64,000 nt of DNA, from assembly GCF_963666665.1 (NCBI RefSeq), contig NZ_OY762999.1:849501-913500 (forward strand), in the 5' to 3' direction. The stretch is from Maridesulfovibrio sp. Lineage in GTDB: Bacteria > Desulfobacterota > Desulfovibrionia > Desulfovibrionales > Desulfovibrionaceae. The notes under the pieces are model-generated. The model was not told the DNA's origin. It searched no databases and saw only the letters and a list, made by a program, of their open reading frames with translations. The position numbers and the translations under genes are program-made. Below are positions 40,433 to 49,233 of this stretch, piece after piece. The stretch's first letter is position 1. Each line of letters begins with the position of its first letter.

Positions 40433-42139
40433 TTAGTTCGAAACAGGCTTGCCGAGGAAGCGTACTGTTGCAAGAACAGCTACAATGCCCAGCGGCAGTA
40501 CCAGCAGTACGGGCATTCCGAGTCCTGCGGGGATGTAGCCGAAGAAGATGGAAATAAGTGCTACCGGGATGGCGTAGAACAGCTGTGTTCTGGTGTGGTC
40601 GATGTGGTCACATGCGGAACCCATGGAGGACAGGATTGTGGTGTCCGAGATGGGGGAGCAGTGGTCGCCGAAGATAGCTCCGGTGAGGACTGCACCGATG
40701 TTCAGGATTACGTAGCCCTGTTCGGGAACCAGCGCGTAGGCCAGCGGGATGCAGAGCGGCATGAGGATTCCCATGGTTCCGTAGGAAGTGCCTGTTGCAA
40801 AGGAGATGATGGAACCCATCACAAAGATGATGGAAGGCAGCAGGAAGGTCGGAATGGTGTCGGAAAGCACGTTTACGAGGTAAGCGGCGGTTCCGAGTTC
40901 CTTGATGATACCGGAGAGGGACCATGCCAGCAGCAGGATTACTGCAGTGATGTTCAGGGATTTAACTCCCTGTACCCAGGTGGATATAGCTTCGTCCACG
41001 GTCAGGATGCGCTTGCCGATGGCAATGGCCAGAGCCACAACACCGGCGATAAGTGCTGCCTGAAAGAGAACAACGGAAGCGTCGGAAGCACCGAAAGCTT
41101 CGCGGATAGCGGTAAAACTCATGGGAGCATCTGCAAAAATCTGCTTGAGTGCAGCATCGTCACCGCCCATAATTCCATTGTAACCGTTGAAGTAGAAGCC
41201 GAGGAAGGCTGCAACGATCAGGGTTCCGATGGGAATAATTGCGTACCAGATGCTGGGGTCAACATCTTCTGCAGGCTGCAGTTCAGTTGCTTCATCTGCG
41301 ACCATGGGCTTGGCTTTGTCATCAAGGACTTTACCTGTGGTACGGGCGCGGTGTTCAGCTTTGTACATGGGGCCGAATTCACGCATGAACCAGATGGTAG
41401 CGAGGATGAAGACCAGAATGAGAATGTTGTAAAAACGGTAAGGAATGGTTTCCACGAAAACACCGTAAGCGTTCATGGTGTAGCCGATACCTTGCAGACC
41501 GTCGCGGATCAGGCCGACTTCGTAGGCAACCCAGGTGGAGATCAGCGCGATACCGGCAATGGGTGCTGCGGTGGCGTCGATTATGAAAGCAAGCTTCTCG
41601 CGGGAAACTTTCATTTTATCAGTCACTGGGCGCATGATGGGGCCGACGGTGAGGGAGTTTGCATAGTCGTCAAAAAAGATGAAAAGACCGAGCACCCAAG
41701 TAACAAACTGGGAACTGCGCGGGCTTTTTGCCTTTTTAGCCAGAGCGTCAGCAATTGCTTTTGCACCGCCCATTTTGGAAACCAGCGCAATGAGGCCGCC
41801 GATAGCGAGACACTGGAGTACTATACCTGCGTTCCATGAGTCGGCAAGAGAACCGAGTATTTCGTTGGACAGTCGCAGGAAGCCGCCTATGAAACCGTTA
41901 TAAATATCAAAGCCTTTGGCTTCGAGCATGAAAGCACCGGAAAAAACACCGATGAAAAGTGAAAGAACAACGTTCTTGGTAATGAAAGCCAGAACAATGG
42001 CAACAAGCGGCGGAATGAGTGTAAACAGACCGTACACTTTGGCGTTAACCGGGCCGAGGCTGGAGTCAGCCGCGAATGCGGGCTGGCAGAGCAGCGTAAA
42101 TAAAACTGTCAGTAATAACAGTCCTCTCCAATTGCGCAT
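40433..42139 (-). CDS. Na+/H+ antiporter, NhaC family
   Basis: The 568-residue polytopic protein has an N-terminal signal-like segment (cut near AFA), then about 12 helices. NhaC-family signatures: LFIFFDDYANSLTVGPIMRP (near residue 170, with the acidic DD pair), AAPIAGIALISTWVAYEVGL, SFATGTSYGTMGILMPLCIP, FGDHCSPISDTTILSSMG near residue 500. It exchanges Na+ for H+ or an organic acid such as malate/lactate; the family cannot separate these by eye. A Na+-based role fits a marine sulfate reducer. The ATG is preceded by GGGGGA. The plus-strand frame across this gene is its antisense shadow. Confidence 0.9.
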   Translation of the reverse strand: MRNWRGLLLLTVLFTLLCQPAFAADSSLGPVNAKVYGLFTLIPPLVAIVLAFITKNVVLSLFIGVFSGAFMLEAKGFDIYNGFIGGFLRLSNEILGSLADSWNAGIVLQCLAIGGLIALVSKMGGAKAIADALAKKAKSPRSSQFVTWVLGLFIFFDDYANSLTVGPIMRPVTDKMKVSREKLAFIIDATAAPIAGIALISTWVAYEVGLIRDGLQGIGYTMNAYGVFVETIPYRFYNILILVFILATIWFMREFGPMYKAEHRARTTGKVLDDKAKPMVADEATELQPAEDVDPSIWYAIIPIGTLIVAAFLGFYFNGYNGIMGGDDAALKQIFADAPMSFTAIREAFGASDASVVLFQAALIAGVVALAIAIGKRILTVDEAISTWVQGVKSLNITAVILLLAWSLSGIIKELGTAAYLVNVLSDTIPTFLLPSIIFVMGSIISFATGTSYGTMGILMPLCIPLAYALVPEQGYVILNIGAVLTGAIFGDHCSPISDTTILSSMGSACDHIDHTRTQLFYAIPVALISIFFGYIPAGLGMPVLLVLPLGIVAVLATVRFLGKPVSN

Positions 42140-42464
42140 ATTAAATTTCCCCCTTGAAATATTATGTGTCGCAAAAAATATGATCTGCTGATCTACTAGA
42201 ATTTGCGCACAAATGCAAATTTGATTTTGTATCTGTTTAATTTTCCATGATAAAATTCCGAAATGACAGGCTTTAAACGTAGAGAATTAATGAAAGAGTA
42301 ATGCTGCCGGAACTATCGACTTTACCGAAAGTTGTACCCTTATTTAATTTCGGGGTAAAAAGTTCCATTGTACCCGCTAACAAATTGGGGTAAGGACTTG
42401 CCTGTACAGACACCATTGAGAATACGAAAATGCACAATCCTAAATAACGTTATAAGGAAATCAG
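42140..42464. other. Divergent intergenic region nhaC-thiC
   Basis: 325 nt without coding potential. Two tandem repeat units of TTGTACCC - 11 or 12 nt - GGGGTAA lie at 42332-42358 and 42368-42393 (see separate entry). No TPP riboswitch motif (CUGAGA, ACCUGA) was found, although the downstream gene is of the ThiC family. AAGG lies before the ATG at 42465. Confidence 0.6.
42332..42393 (+). repeat. Tandem stem-forming repeats upstream of thiC
   Basis: Unit 1 (42332-42358) and unit 2 (42368-42393) each have TTGTACCC followed by 11-12 nt and GGGGTAA, with a 36-nt period. TACCC can pair with GGGTA in each unit, giving two tandem small hairpins. The place, where a TPP riboswitch would normally be, makes a regulatory role possible. 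Confidence 0.5.
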
Positions 42465-43733
42465 ATGTTTTCAAAAAATAAAGCTCTCAAAAGCATATTT
42501 GATTCCAGCATTGATGAACTTTGCAAGAGCGAAGGGCTCTCCAAAGAGACCATTATTCAGGGCATTGAAGATGGGACTATGGTTCTGCTCGGGAACCCCA
42601 ACCACAAGAATGTAACTCCCACCCTTATCGGGCAGCCCGCGAAGGTTAAAGTTAACGCTAATATCGGTACTTCTCCTTTTAAGAATGACCGTGAAAAGGA
42701 AATGAAGAAGCTTGATACCGCATGGAAGGCAGGCGCACACGCCGTTATGGACCTTTCCACCGCCGGTGATCTTGACGGAATCAGGACCGATATGCTCACC
42801 AGCTGCCCCCTGCCACTGGGTACCGTACCCATTTACGCTATGGCGCAGCAGTATGTTGCACGTGATGAAGATCCCGCAGGTTTCTCCATCGACGAACTTT
42901 TTGCAGAAGTGGAAAAAGAAGCTGAACAGGGTGTAGATTTCATGACCCTGCATTGCGGCCTGACCCGTCGTGGTGCAGAGTGGGCAACTGAAGAAGGTGA
43001 GCGTCTGCTGGGTATTGTTTCCCGCGGCGGTTCCATTCTTGCCCGCTGGATGCGTGATCATGATGCGGAAAACCCGCTGCTCACCAACTATGACCGTCTT
43101 CTCGAAATCTGCCTCAAGCACAACGTGACCCTGAGCCTCGGTGACGGTCTTCGTCCCGGTGCAGGTGAAGATGCCGGTGATGCTGCACAGTGGGAAGAAG
43201 TTCTCATGCTCGGCAAGCTCGCCAAGCGTGCTCACGAATATGGTGTACAGGCAATGATCGAGGGGCCCGGCCACGTGCCCATGCACCTCGTTGAATCCCA
43301 GATTCGTGGAATCAAGGCTGCTACCTACAACGCACCTCTTTACGTTCTCGGACCTCTGGTAACTGACTCCGCTCCCGGCTATGACCACATTGCTGGTGCA
43401 ATCGGTGGTGCCATTGCTGTTATGAACGGCGTGGACTTCCTCTGTTACCTTACTCCCGCAGAACACCTGACCCTGCCTGAAATTGATGACGTCTGGAATG
43501 GTGTTAAAGCTTCCCTTGTTGCTGCTCAGTGCGGTGAAGTAGGGCTTGGCCGTAAGGATGCTGTTCAGCGTGATAAAGATATTTCTATCGCACGTAAGGA
43601 ACTTGACTGGGACCGTATTGCTGAACTGGCAATTGACCCCGCTCTGGCATGTGCCCGTAGAAAAGACCATAAAGACGAAAAAGAATGTGCTATGTGCGGA
43701 AAATTCTGCGCAGTACGCATGCTTTCCGAATAG
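42465..43733 (+). CDS. thiC: ThiC-family phosphomethylpyrimidine synthase (or 5-hydroxybenzimidazole synthase)
   Basis: 422 residues, the short ThiC form. Signatures: VKVNANIGTSP near residue 63, DLSTAGDLDGIR near 97, FMTLHCGLTRRG near 160, SLGDGLRPGAGEDAGDAAQW near 225, MIEGPGHVPMHLVESQI near 265, YNAPLYVLGPLVTDSAPGYD. The C-terminal radical-SAM cluster motif is CAMCGKFC, with spacing C-x2-C-x3-C; E. coli ThiC has C-x2-C-x4-C. ThiC converts AIR to HMP-P for thiamine; the close paralogue BzaF makes 5-hydroxybenzimidazole for cobamide. Without thiamine-pathway neighbours or a TPP riboswitch, either is possible, though ThiC is the default call. Confidence 0.8.
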   Translation: MFSKNKALKSIFDSSIDELCKSEGLSKETIIQGIEDGTMVLLGNPNHKNVTPTLIGQPAKVKVNANIGTSPFKNDREKEMKKLDTAWKAGAHAVMDLSTAGDLDGIRTDMLTSCPLPLGTVPIYAMAQQYVARDEDPAGFSIDELFAEVEKEAEQGVDFMTLHCGLTRRGAEWATEEGERLLGIVSRGGSILARWMRDHDAENPLLTNYDRLLEICLKHNVTLSLGDGLRPGAGEDAGDAAQWEEVLMLGKLAKRAHEYGVQAMIEGPGHVPMHLVESQIRGIKAATYNAPLYVLGPLVTDSAPGYDHIAGAIGGAIAVMNGVDFLCYLTPAEHLTLPEIDDVWNGVKASLVAAQCGEVGLGRKDAVQRDKDISIARKELDWDRIAELAIDPALACARRKDHKDEKECAMCGKFCAVRMLSE

Positions 43734-43781
43734 TCCTGATCATATCATAAGAGCCGCTCTGTACGTTCTATAGATGATAAT

Positions 43782-43816
43782 GGCCCGTAACACCGCTGGT
43801 GTTACGGGCTTTTTTT
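43782..43816 (+). terminator. Terminator of thiC
   Basis: GCCCGTAACACC pairs perfectly with GGTGTTACGGGC around GCT, followed by seven T. Confidence 0.9.
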
Positions 43817-43961
43817 GTGTACTGTTACATATTAAATTTAAACGATCGTTTGAATGTGAACTTTTGCCCGCTTTTTGCAGAATATTCTTCAAGTTGATTT
43901 TCCGGAAAAAATGTTAGGGCCAAATTCAGTTATCCAATTCGCTATTCAAGGACGGGATATT

Positions 43962-44618
43962 ATGCTGCAATACGTACGCGAACCCATGAGCGGGTTAACT
44001 CATTTCATAGGCTTTTGCCTCGCTATTGCCGGACTGGTTGCGTTGCTGGTTTCATCGGTAAACCCGACCAGCGTAATGCATGTGGTTACTTTTTCGGTCT
44101 TTGGCGGGGGGATGGTTTTGCTTTATCTTGCGAGCACCCTTTACCATTGGTTGCCCCTTTCCAAGCGGGGGATCATGTGGCTGCGCAAGCTCGACCATTC
44201 CATGATCTACATTTATATCGCCGCAACCTATACGCCTATATGCCTTGTCGGGCTCAAGGGTGCGTGGGGATGGTCCTTGTTTGCAGCAATATGGAGTATG
44301 GCATTGGCCGGGATTATTACCAAAATGATCTGGCTGAATGCTCCGCGATGGTTGTCCACCGGGTTTTATCTCGCCATGGGCTGGCTGGTGATTGTCGGAG
44401 CTTATCCCTTGATTCAGGCTTTGCAGGTAGGGGCTTTGCTTTGGCTGCTTGCTGGCGGGATTATGTATTCAATCGGGGCAGTTATATACGCAGTGAAACG
44501 GCCTGATCCATGGCCGGAATTTTTCGGTTTCCATGAAATCTTTCATGTATTCGTTATGGCCGGAAGCTTCTGCCATTTTTGGGTCATGTATGAATATATT
44601 ACCGCGCTGGGGTGGTAA
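43962..44618 (+). CDS. Hemolysin III / TrhA-family membrane protein
   Basis: ATG 43962 (AAGGA upstream) gives 218 residues with seven predicted helices. Family marks: REPMSGLTHFIGFCLAIAGL near the start, STLYHWLPLSKRGIMWLRKL near residue 65 (Ser-x2-Tyr-His), LDHSMIYIYIAATYTPICLV near 84 and a C-terminal FGFHEIFHVFVMAGSFCHFW. The His/Asp set matches the zinc site of the PAQR/CREST superfamily. TrhA proteins affect membrane lipid homeostasis; true hemolysin activity is doubtful. The stop abuts the convergent thiL stop. Confidence 0.85.
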   Translation: MLQYVREPMSGLTHFIGFCLAIAGLVALLVSSVNPTSVMHVVTFSVFGGGMVLLYLASTLYHWLPLSKRGIMWLRKLDHSMIYIYIAATYTPICLVGLKGAWGWSLFAAIWSMALAGIITKMIWLNAPRWLSTGFYLAMGWLVIVGAYPLIQALQVGALLWLLAGGIMYSIGAVIYAVKRPDPWPEFFGFHEIFHVFVMAGSFCHFWVMYEYITALGW

Positions 44619-45590
44619 TTATTTAGAAAAATGGTCGAATCCACCGGCAGTGTATTCTTTGCCATTGAGTAATATTTTGTTGTCCCCGGTGATTGTGCCT
44701 ATCTGGTGCAGGCCGGGGATTGCTGTTTTTAGTTCTGCGAAGCCATCAGCTGATGCAGCCCCGAACAGTGCATAATCCTCTCCGCCGAGGAAAGCATGTT
44801 CGGCAGCGGCAATTGATTTTGATTCAGCGTAGCGGATGATTTCTTCGTGCAAGTGCGATTCATCAAGTAAAATTCTAGCGCCAAAATTCCCGTCACAGCA
44901 GCCTAGAAAGCGAGGCAGGTCACGGGCCAGACCATCCGAGAGGTCCATCAGTCCCTTTACATGCTCCGACTCAGCCAGTTTGATTCCGGCTGCTACACGC
45001 ATGGGCGGGCGCAGGTGAGCCTGTACGGATTCAGGATAAAGTTTCGCAGATTCAAGCCCTGATTCTTCAAGTGCCAGCAGTCCTGTGCGGGCCATACCTG
45101 CCGGGCCATGCAGGAATAAAACGTCTCCCTGCTCAGCATTACCACGGGAAAGAAAACGGCCTCCCGCAGCTTCGCCCCATACTGTTACCGAAATTCCAAG
45201 ATATTGCCCGCCGGAAAGGTCGCCTCCCGCCAGAATCAATCCATGCTGCTGCGCAAGGGCGGCCATTGATTGAAAGAACGGCTCCCAGAATTCACTTTCC
45301 AGACTGGCCGGGATAATCAGGCCCAGCGCAAATCCGCATGGTTGTCCGCCCATGGCTGCAATGTCACTGATATTAACCGCAAGTGATTTGTAGCCGATGT
45401 CTGCCGGAGAGAAGTATGATCTCCTGAAATGTACATCTTCCAGAAACAAATCCTTGCTGATGCAAAGGTCTTTTTCAGTACGCAGGATAGAGCAATCGTC
45501 CCCGCGTCCAAGGGCGACATGTCCATTTTCAGACGGGAAGTATTTGTCGATCAGGGTCAGGAAATCCTGTTCTGAATTTAATTTTGTCAT
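44619..45590 (-). CDS. thiL: Thiamine-monophosphate kinase
   Basis: 323 residues with the PurM-like kinase fold: ALGRGDDCSILRT near the start, FSPADIGYKSLAVNISDIAA near 60, GGDLSGGQYLGISVTVWG near 124, KGLMDLSDGLARDLPRFL near 210, EHAFLGGEDYALFGA near 265. ThiL phosphorylates thiamine monophosphate to the active cofactor. It is the second gene of the minus-strand pair with the helicase (3 nt gap) and lies about 0.9 kb from the ThiC-family gene on the other strand. Stop codons of thiL and hemolysin III touch (44616-44621). Confidence 0.9.
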   Translation of the reverse strand: MTKLNSEQDFLTLIDKYFPSENGHVALGRGDDCSILRTEKDLCISKDLFLEDVHFRRSYFSPADIGYKSLAVNISDIAAMGGQPCGFALGLIIPASLESEFWEPFFQSMAALAQQHGLILAGGDLSGGQYLGISVTVWGEAAGGRFLSRGNAEQGDVLFLHGPAGMARTGLLALEESGLESAKLYPESVQAHLRPPMRVAAGIKLAESEHVKGLMDLSDGLARDLPRFLGCCDGNFGARILLDESHLHEEIIRYAESKSIAAAEHAFLGGEDYALFGAASADGFAELKTAIPGLHQIGTITGDNKILLNGKEYTAGGFDHFSK

Positions 45591-45593
45591 TTC

Positions 45594-47711
45594 TTACAGC
45601 ATCTCCACAAAGTCTTCGACAATGACCTTGGGGCCGAAGCCGGGGAAGTTGATGCGCAGCTTGTTGGGCTCGATGCGTTCGATAATCTTCCCGCGTCCGA
45701 AGATTTTGTGTTTGCAATGGCCCAGCTTCATGGGTGAGGGCTTCTTAGTGGTGGTCACCGAGGGAGCGGAATATGCATCAGGCTGCACCGGAGCGTTCTT
45801 TTTAACATTCATGCCGCCGGAATAGGATTCCTGTAATTCCTCAAAAAGTTCGGTATCAAGCTCGCGTAGAAACGGGCTGGGTATCGCAGGTTCGGAGAAA
45901 TCAGTGTTTTTGCGGTTGATGGACGCCGGGGCACACATGATCAGTTCCTTGCGTGCACGGGTACAGGCCACATAGAGCAGACGGCGTTCTTCTTCGTATT
46001 CCTGGGGCTTCTGCATGGATTTGCGTGAAGGGAAGCGGTCTTCCACAAGGTCAATGATGATGACCGCATTCCATTCCAGTCCTTTGGCGGAATGGATAGT
46101 GGAGAGAGTAACCACGTCTTCCTTTTTCTCCTCCTCACTGTGCTGGTCAGGATCAAGGCAGAGATCGGTCAGAAAGAATTCAAGATCATCGTAGTTGGAT
46201 GCAATCTGGCTGAGTTGTTCAATTCCGGCTTCACGGCGTGGGTAATCATCCGGGTATTGGGCAACCAGCAACGGCCTGTACAGCGGCATGATGACCTCAA
46301 GACAGGTTGCCGGAGAAGAATTTTTCTTCCGCAAGCCATCAAGGTCACGTAGAATATCCTGAAGTAGCGGATATTTCTTGGTATATTTACCGAGCGCCTT
46401 CTGGTCGGCAGAAATTATAGTCTGTGCAATCTTTGTGGCGGTTTTAGGGCCGACTCCCTTGATATGCCCAAGAGTGCGCTGCCATGCTATGATATCCGCA
46501 GGGTTGCTGACCAGACGCATAAAAGCCAGAACATCTTTAATGTGTGCGGCTTCGTTGAATTTCAGTCCGCCGTACTTCTTGAATCCGACACCCAACCGTT
46601 TAAGGGCAACTTCCAGCCCGTAGCTCTGATATCCGGCGCGGAAAAGTACAGCGACTTCTTCGGGACCGTGCTTTTTCTGTAATTCAATGATCCGGTCCAA
46701 TACGCGGTTGGACTGGCTGAAATCACTGAGCGGAACCATGAGCTGTGGTTTACTGCCCCAAGTCTGTTCAGTGAAAAGTTTTTTGTCGAACTTGGTTTCA
46801 GCACCGTCCAGAATAGCGTTGGTCAGGTCAAGGATGGGCTGGGTGGAACGGTAGTTCTGTTCCAGTCTTACAATTTTTACTTCTTCAAAAATTTCAGGAA
46901 ATTTAAGGATGTTAGTTACATCTGCGCCACGGAATGAATAAATGGACTGGGCATCATCGCCAACAGCCATGACGTTTCCGCTCTTTCCGGCCAACAGGCC
47001 GACGATGCGGGCCTGCACAAGGTTGGTATCCTGATATTCATCGACCATGATATACTGGTAGCGCGAGCGCAGGGAGTTGCGCAGGAATTTGTCCTTTGCC
47101 AGCAGTTCTTCAAGGTAGAAAAGCAGGTCGTCGTAATCCATCAGGCCATGCTGCTTTTTGTATATAGCATAACCTTTGGCAATTTGTTCCATTTCAGAAG
47201 CGTAGGTTGCCAGATGGAAGGCTTCGGAATTGACCAGTGTATCAATGGAAAGTTCTTTGTTGCGCGATTTGCTGATCATATCCAGCAGGGTGGATTTCTT
47301 GGGATATGAGCGGTCGCCTTTACCGAATTTAAGCTGGTCTTTTACCTCTTTGACTGCAGCTTCAGAGTCACTGCGGTCCATGAGGGTGATGCCGTTGGGG
47401 AAGCCGATTTCAGCCGCGTTTTGACGCAGTACGGAATAAGCGAAAGCGTGAAATGTTCCACCTTGAGTGCCGTGCAGATTTCTGCCCAGAATAAGTTCGG
47501 TACGCTGAAGCATTTCCTGCGCGGCTTTGCGTGTGAAGGTCATCAGCAGGATGGATTCCGGCGGAATGCCTTGTTCAACCAGCCATGCCAGACGGTATAC
47601 GATTGTACGGGTCTTGCCGCTGCCTGCACCCGCAATTACCAGCACGGGACCCTGTGGGTGAGTAGCTGCTTCGTACTGTGCCGGGTTCAATTTGTTTTTG
47701 AAATCTATCAT
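45594..47711 (-). CDS. UvrD/PcrA-family ATP-dependent DNA helicase
   Basis: 705 residues with a complete SF1A motif set: Walker A VLVIAGAGSGKTRTI (residue 30 area), motif Ia LLMTFTRKAAQEML, motif II DEYQDTN, motif III GDDAQSIYSFRGAD, motif IV LEQNYRSTQPILDLTN, motif V VTLSTIHSAKGLEWNAV and motif VI EERRLLYVACTRARKEL. The C-terminal region (CKHKIFGRGKIIERIEPN) is a PcrA/UvrD-type Tudor-like end. It unwinds DNA during repair or removes RNA polymerase and recombinase. Its ATG is near the left copy of the intergenic repeat, and thiL follows 3 nt after its stop. Confidence 0.9.
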   Translation of the reverse strand: MIDFKNKLNPAQYEAATHPQGPVLVIAGAGSGKTRTIVYRLAWLVEQGIPPESILLMTFTRKAAQEMLQRTELILGRNLHGTQGGTFHAFAYSVLRQNAAEIGFPNGITLMDRSDSEAAVKEVKDQLKFGKGDRSYPKKSTLLDMISKSRNKELSIDTLVNSEAFHLATYASEMEQIAKGYAIYKKQHGLMDYDDLLFYLEELLAKDKFLRNSLRSRYQYIMVDEYQDTNLVQARIVGLLAGKSGNVMAVGDDAQSIYSFRGADVTNILKFPEIFEEVKIVRLEQNYRSTQPILDLTNAILDGAETKFDKKLFTEQTWGSKPQLMVPLSDFSQSNRVLDRIIELQKKHGPEEVAVLFRAGYQSYGLEVALKRLGVGFKKYGGLKFNEAAHIKDVLAFMRLVSNPADIIAWQRTLGHIKGVGPKTATKIAQTIISADQKALGKYTKKYPLLQDILRDLDGLRKKNSSPATCLEVIMPLYRPLLVAQYPDDYPRREAGIEQLSQIASNYDDLEFFLTDLCLDPDQHSEEEKKEDVVTLSTIHSAKGLEWNAVIIIDLVEDRFPSRKSMQKPQEYEEERRLLYVACTRARKELIMCAPASINRKNTDFSEPAIPSPFLRELDTELFEELQESYSGGMNVKKNAPVQPDAYSAPSVTTTKKPSPMKLGHCKHKIFGRGKIIERIEPNKLRINFPGFGPKVIVEDFVEML

Positions 47712-47721
47712 GATCTATGTA

Positions 47722-47779
47722 TGCCTCCGGCGGCCCTTCGGGGAGCAAATAAACTTTTGGTAGGGCTTTGCCGCTTCGT
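47722..47779 (-). repeat. Intergenic repeat, copy flanking the phosphodiesterase gene (inverted)
   Basis: Read on the minus strand it begins CGAAGCGGCAAAGCCCTACC, continues AAAAGTTT, and ends GCCGCCGGAGGCAT. The copy at 49126-49199 is related and in the opposite orientation. The unit lies between the helicase start and the end of the phosphodiesterase gene. Confidence 0.6.
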
Positions 47780-47802
47780 ATGTAAAATTAGTTGTGAATT
47801 TG

Positions 47803-49098
47803 TTAATCTGGCAGAGTAATATTAAACCAGTCAAGTATGATTTGTCCGGTTTGGTGCATGGTGCTTATCTGCTGCCCGTCGGAGCTGTAGAAGAATGCGT
47901 CTTGCGCCGTATGAGTTCCGGTTCTGCCATGGAATCCGAAGATTTCCGCGCGGTCAAATTTAGCCTTGAGATCGAATCCGGGCTTGGCAGTGCATATCAG
48001 GTCAGGCGGATTACCTACGGGGCTTTCTCCATAAGCTTCACGTTTGGTGAGAACCTGTGCCATTACCCTTTGCCCGTTGAATTCAAGTCTCATGAGTTTG
48101 TCAGCTATTTCAGCAGATATTTTATCTGCTTGTGACGACTCAATTTCTCCACGCGCAAAATCAGAGGTATGGATATATATCCTTCCGGGATCAAGGGCAA
48201 ATGCTTTGCTGCTTGGCGCAATTATTGTGGAATCCCACTGGTCTTTTGCGGGCTGGGTGTATTCCAGATAGCCCTGTTGCACTAGAAAGGTGTTCAGGTC
48301 CACTTCGGTTTCAAGAGTGGCAAATCCGTGATCTGCAAATGAAATCAGCTTTTTTTCGCCCGGCAGAGCTTCGAATTTATCCAGCACTGCACCGATTGCA
48401 TGATCCCACTTCTGCATGAACGCAGCAGCCTTGGGGTAAAGGGGATGATTCTCGTCTTCGAATGCAGGATAGAAAAAGTGGAACAGGCGGTCTGTCTCAG
48501 TAAATACAATGGTGAATAAATCCCATGCAAGATCATTCCAGAGCATTTCCAGAGCCTTCAATCTTCCCTTCAGTGTAAGCGCGACCTGATCAAAAAGATA
48601 ATCCGGGTCCATTATTCCCCGGCTGGTGTCTGCTTCAAGTTGATAGCCTGCATCGCGAAGTGGACCGAGCAGGAAGGGCGGCTGCACAGCTTTCTCGAAT
48701 GAATCGGCAACAAAGCCCGAAATCAGCATTCCCCGTAACGGCTTGGCGGGATAGGTATTGGGCAGGTTAATAATTTTGCTGACCAGATTATTGTTGCCAA
48801 GTGCATCGAAAATCGTCGGGCAGAGCACCTGATCGAAGTTATTGATAGAAAGGGTGTAGTTTTTTGAATCAATGGATGTAAAACCGTAGAGGCCATGCTT
48901 CTCCGGCCTTTGCGCAGTAAAGAATGATGTCCAGTTTACCGGGGAAAGTTCGGGCAGTTCAGTGGAAATGGGGTCACATTTGCCCGCAATACGGCTTAAG
49001 TTGGGCAACTTATTTGCCCATTTCAAAGCAAGAGAGGCCGGAAGTCCATCCAGCCCCAATACTACGAATCTTTTATGTTCTGTTTGATTAAAAAGCAT
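47803..49098 (-). CDS. Alkaline-phosphatase-superfamily phosphodiesterase/pyrophosphatase
   Basis: 431 residues: VVLGLDGLPASLALKW at the start (first metal Asp), then LSPVNWTSFFTAQRPEKHGL (catalytic Thr/Ser region with the T-G-x-x-P-x-x-H-G pattern in modified form), LFTIVFTETDRLFHFFYP (Asp/His pair), and KKLISFADHGFATLETEVDLN with a later GFHGRTGTHT. These residues make the two-zinc site of nucleotide pyrophosphatase/phosphodiesterase enzymes. The substrate is unknown. No strong ribosome site is visible. It is flanked by inverted copies of an intergenic repeat. Confidence 0.8.
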   Translation of the reverse strand: MLFNQTEHKRFVVLGLDGLPASLALKWANKLPNLSRIAGKCDPISTELPELSPVNWTSFFTAQRPEKHGLYGFTSIDSKNYTLSINNFDQVLCPTIFDALGNNNLVSKIINLPNTYPAKPLRGMLISGFVADSFEKAVQPPFLLGPLRDAGYQLEADTSRGIMDPDYLFDQVALTLKGRLKALEMLWNDLAWDLFTIVFTETDRLFHFFYPAFEDENHPLYPKAAAFMQKWDHAIGAVLDKFEALPGEKKLISFADHGFATLETEVDLNTFLVQQGYLEYTQPAKDQWDSTIIAPSSKAFALDPGRIYIHTSDFARGEIESSQADKISAEIADKLMRLEFNGQRVMAQVLTKREAYGESPVGNPPDLICTAKPGFDLKAKFDRAEIFGFHGRTGTHTAQDAFFYSSDGQQISTMHQTGQIILDWFNITLPD

Positions 49099-49125
49099 AT
49101 TAAATCAAGTGACAATAGAATATAA

Positions 49126-49199
49126 CGAAGCGGCGAAGCCCTACTAAAAAAGTTTGTGATTCTTAAACCCTTTTCAAAGGGTTTAAGCCGCCGGAGGCA
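49126..49199 (+). repeat. Intergenic repeat with internal palindrome, copy 2
   Basis: Begins CGAAGCGGCGAAGCCCTACT, contains a perfect CTTAAACCC...GGGTTTAAG hairpin (49162-49187) and ends GCCGCCGGAGGCA. It corresponds to the inverted unit at 47722-47779 and lies between the phosphodiesterase start and the DUF2156 gene end. Confidence 0.65.
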
Positions 49200-49233
49200 A
49201 AAATCTTTTTATCAAAAAGCGCATCAAATCAAA

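Noticed and set aside
40421..41839. Long plus-strand reading frame (472 codons) across the NhaC gene
   Set aside because: It is the exact antisense of a well-supported antiporter gene, is rich in Cys, Gly and Asp in a way typical of shadow translations, and has no ribosome site or domain.
42140..42464. TPP riboswitch before thiC
   Set aside because: The conserved CUGAGA and ACCUGA-type elements are missing.
42471..43670. 399-codon minus-strand frame across the ThiC-family gene
   Set aside because: Antisense of a protein with strong ThiC motifs; no plausible start context.
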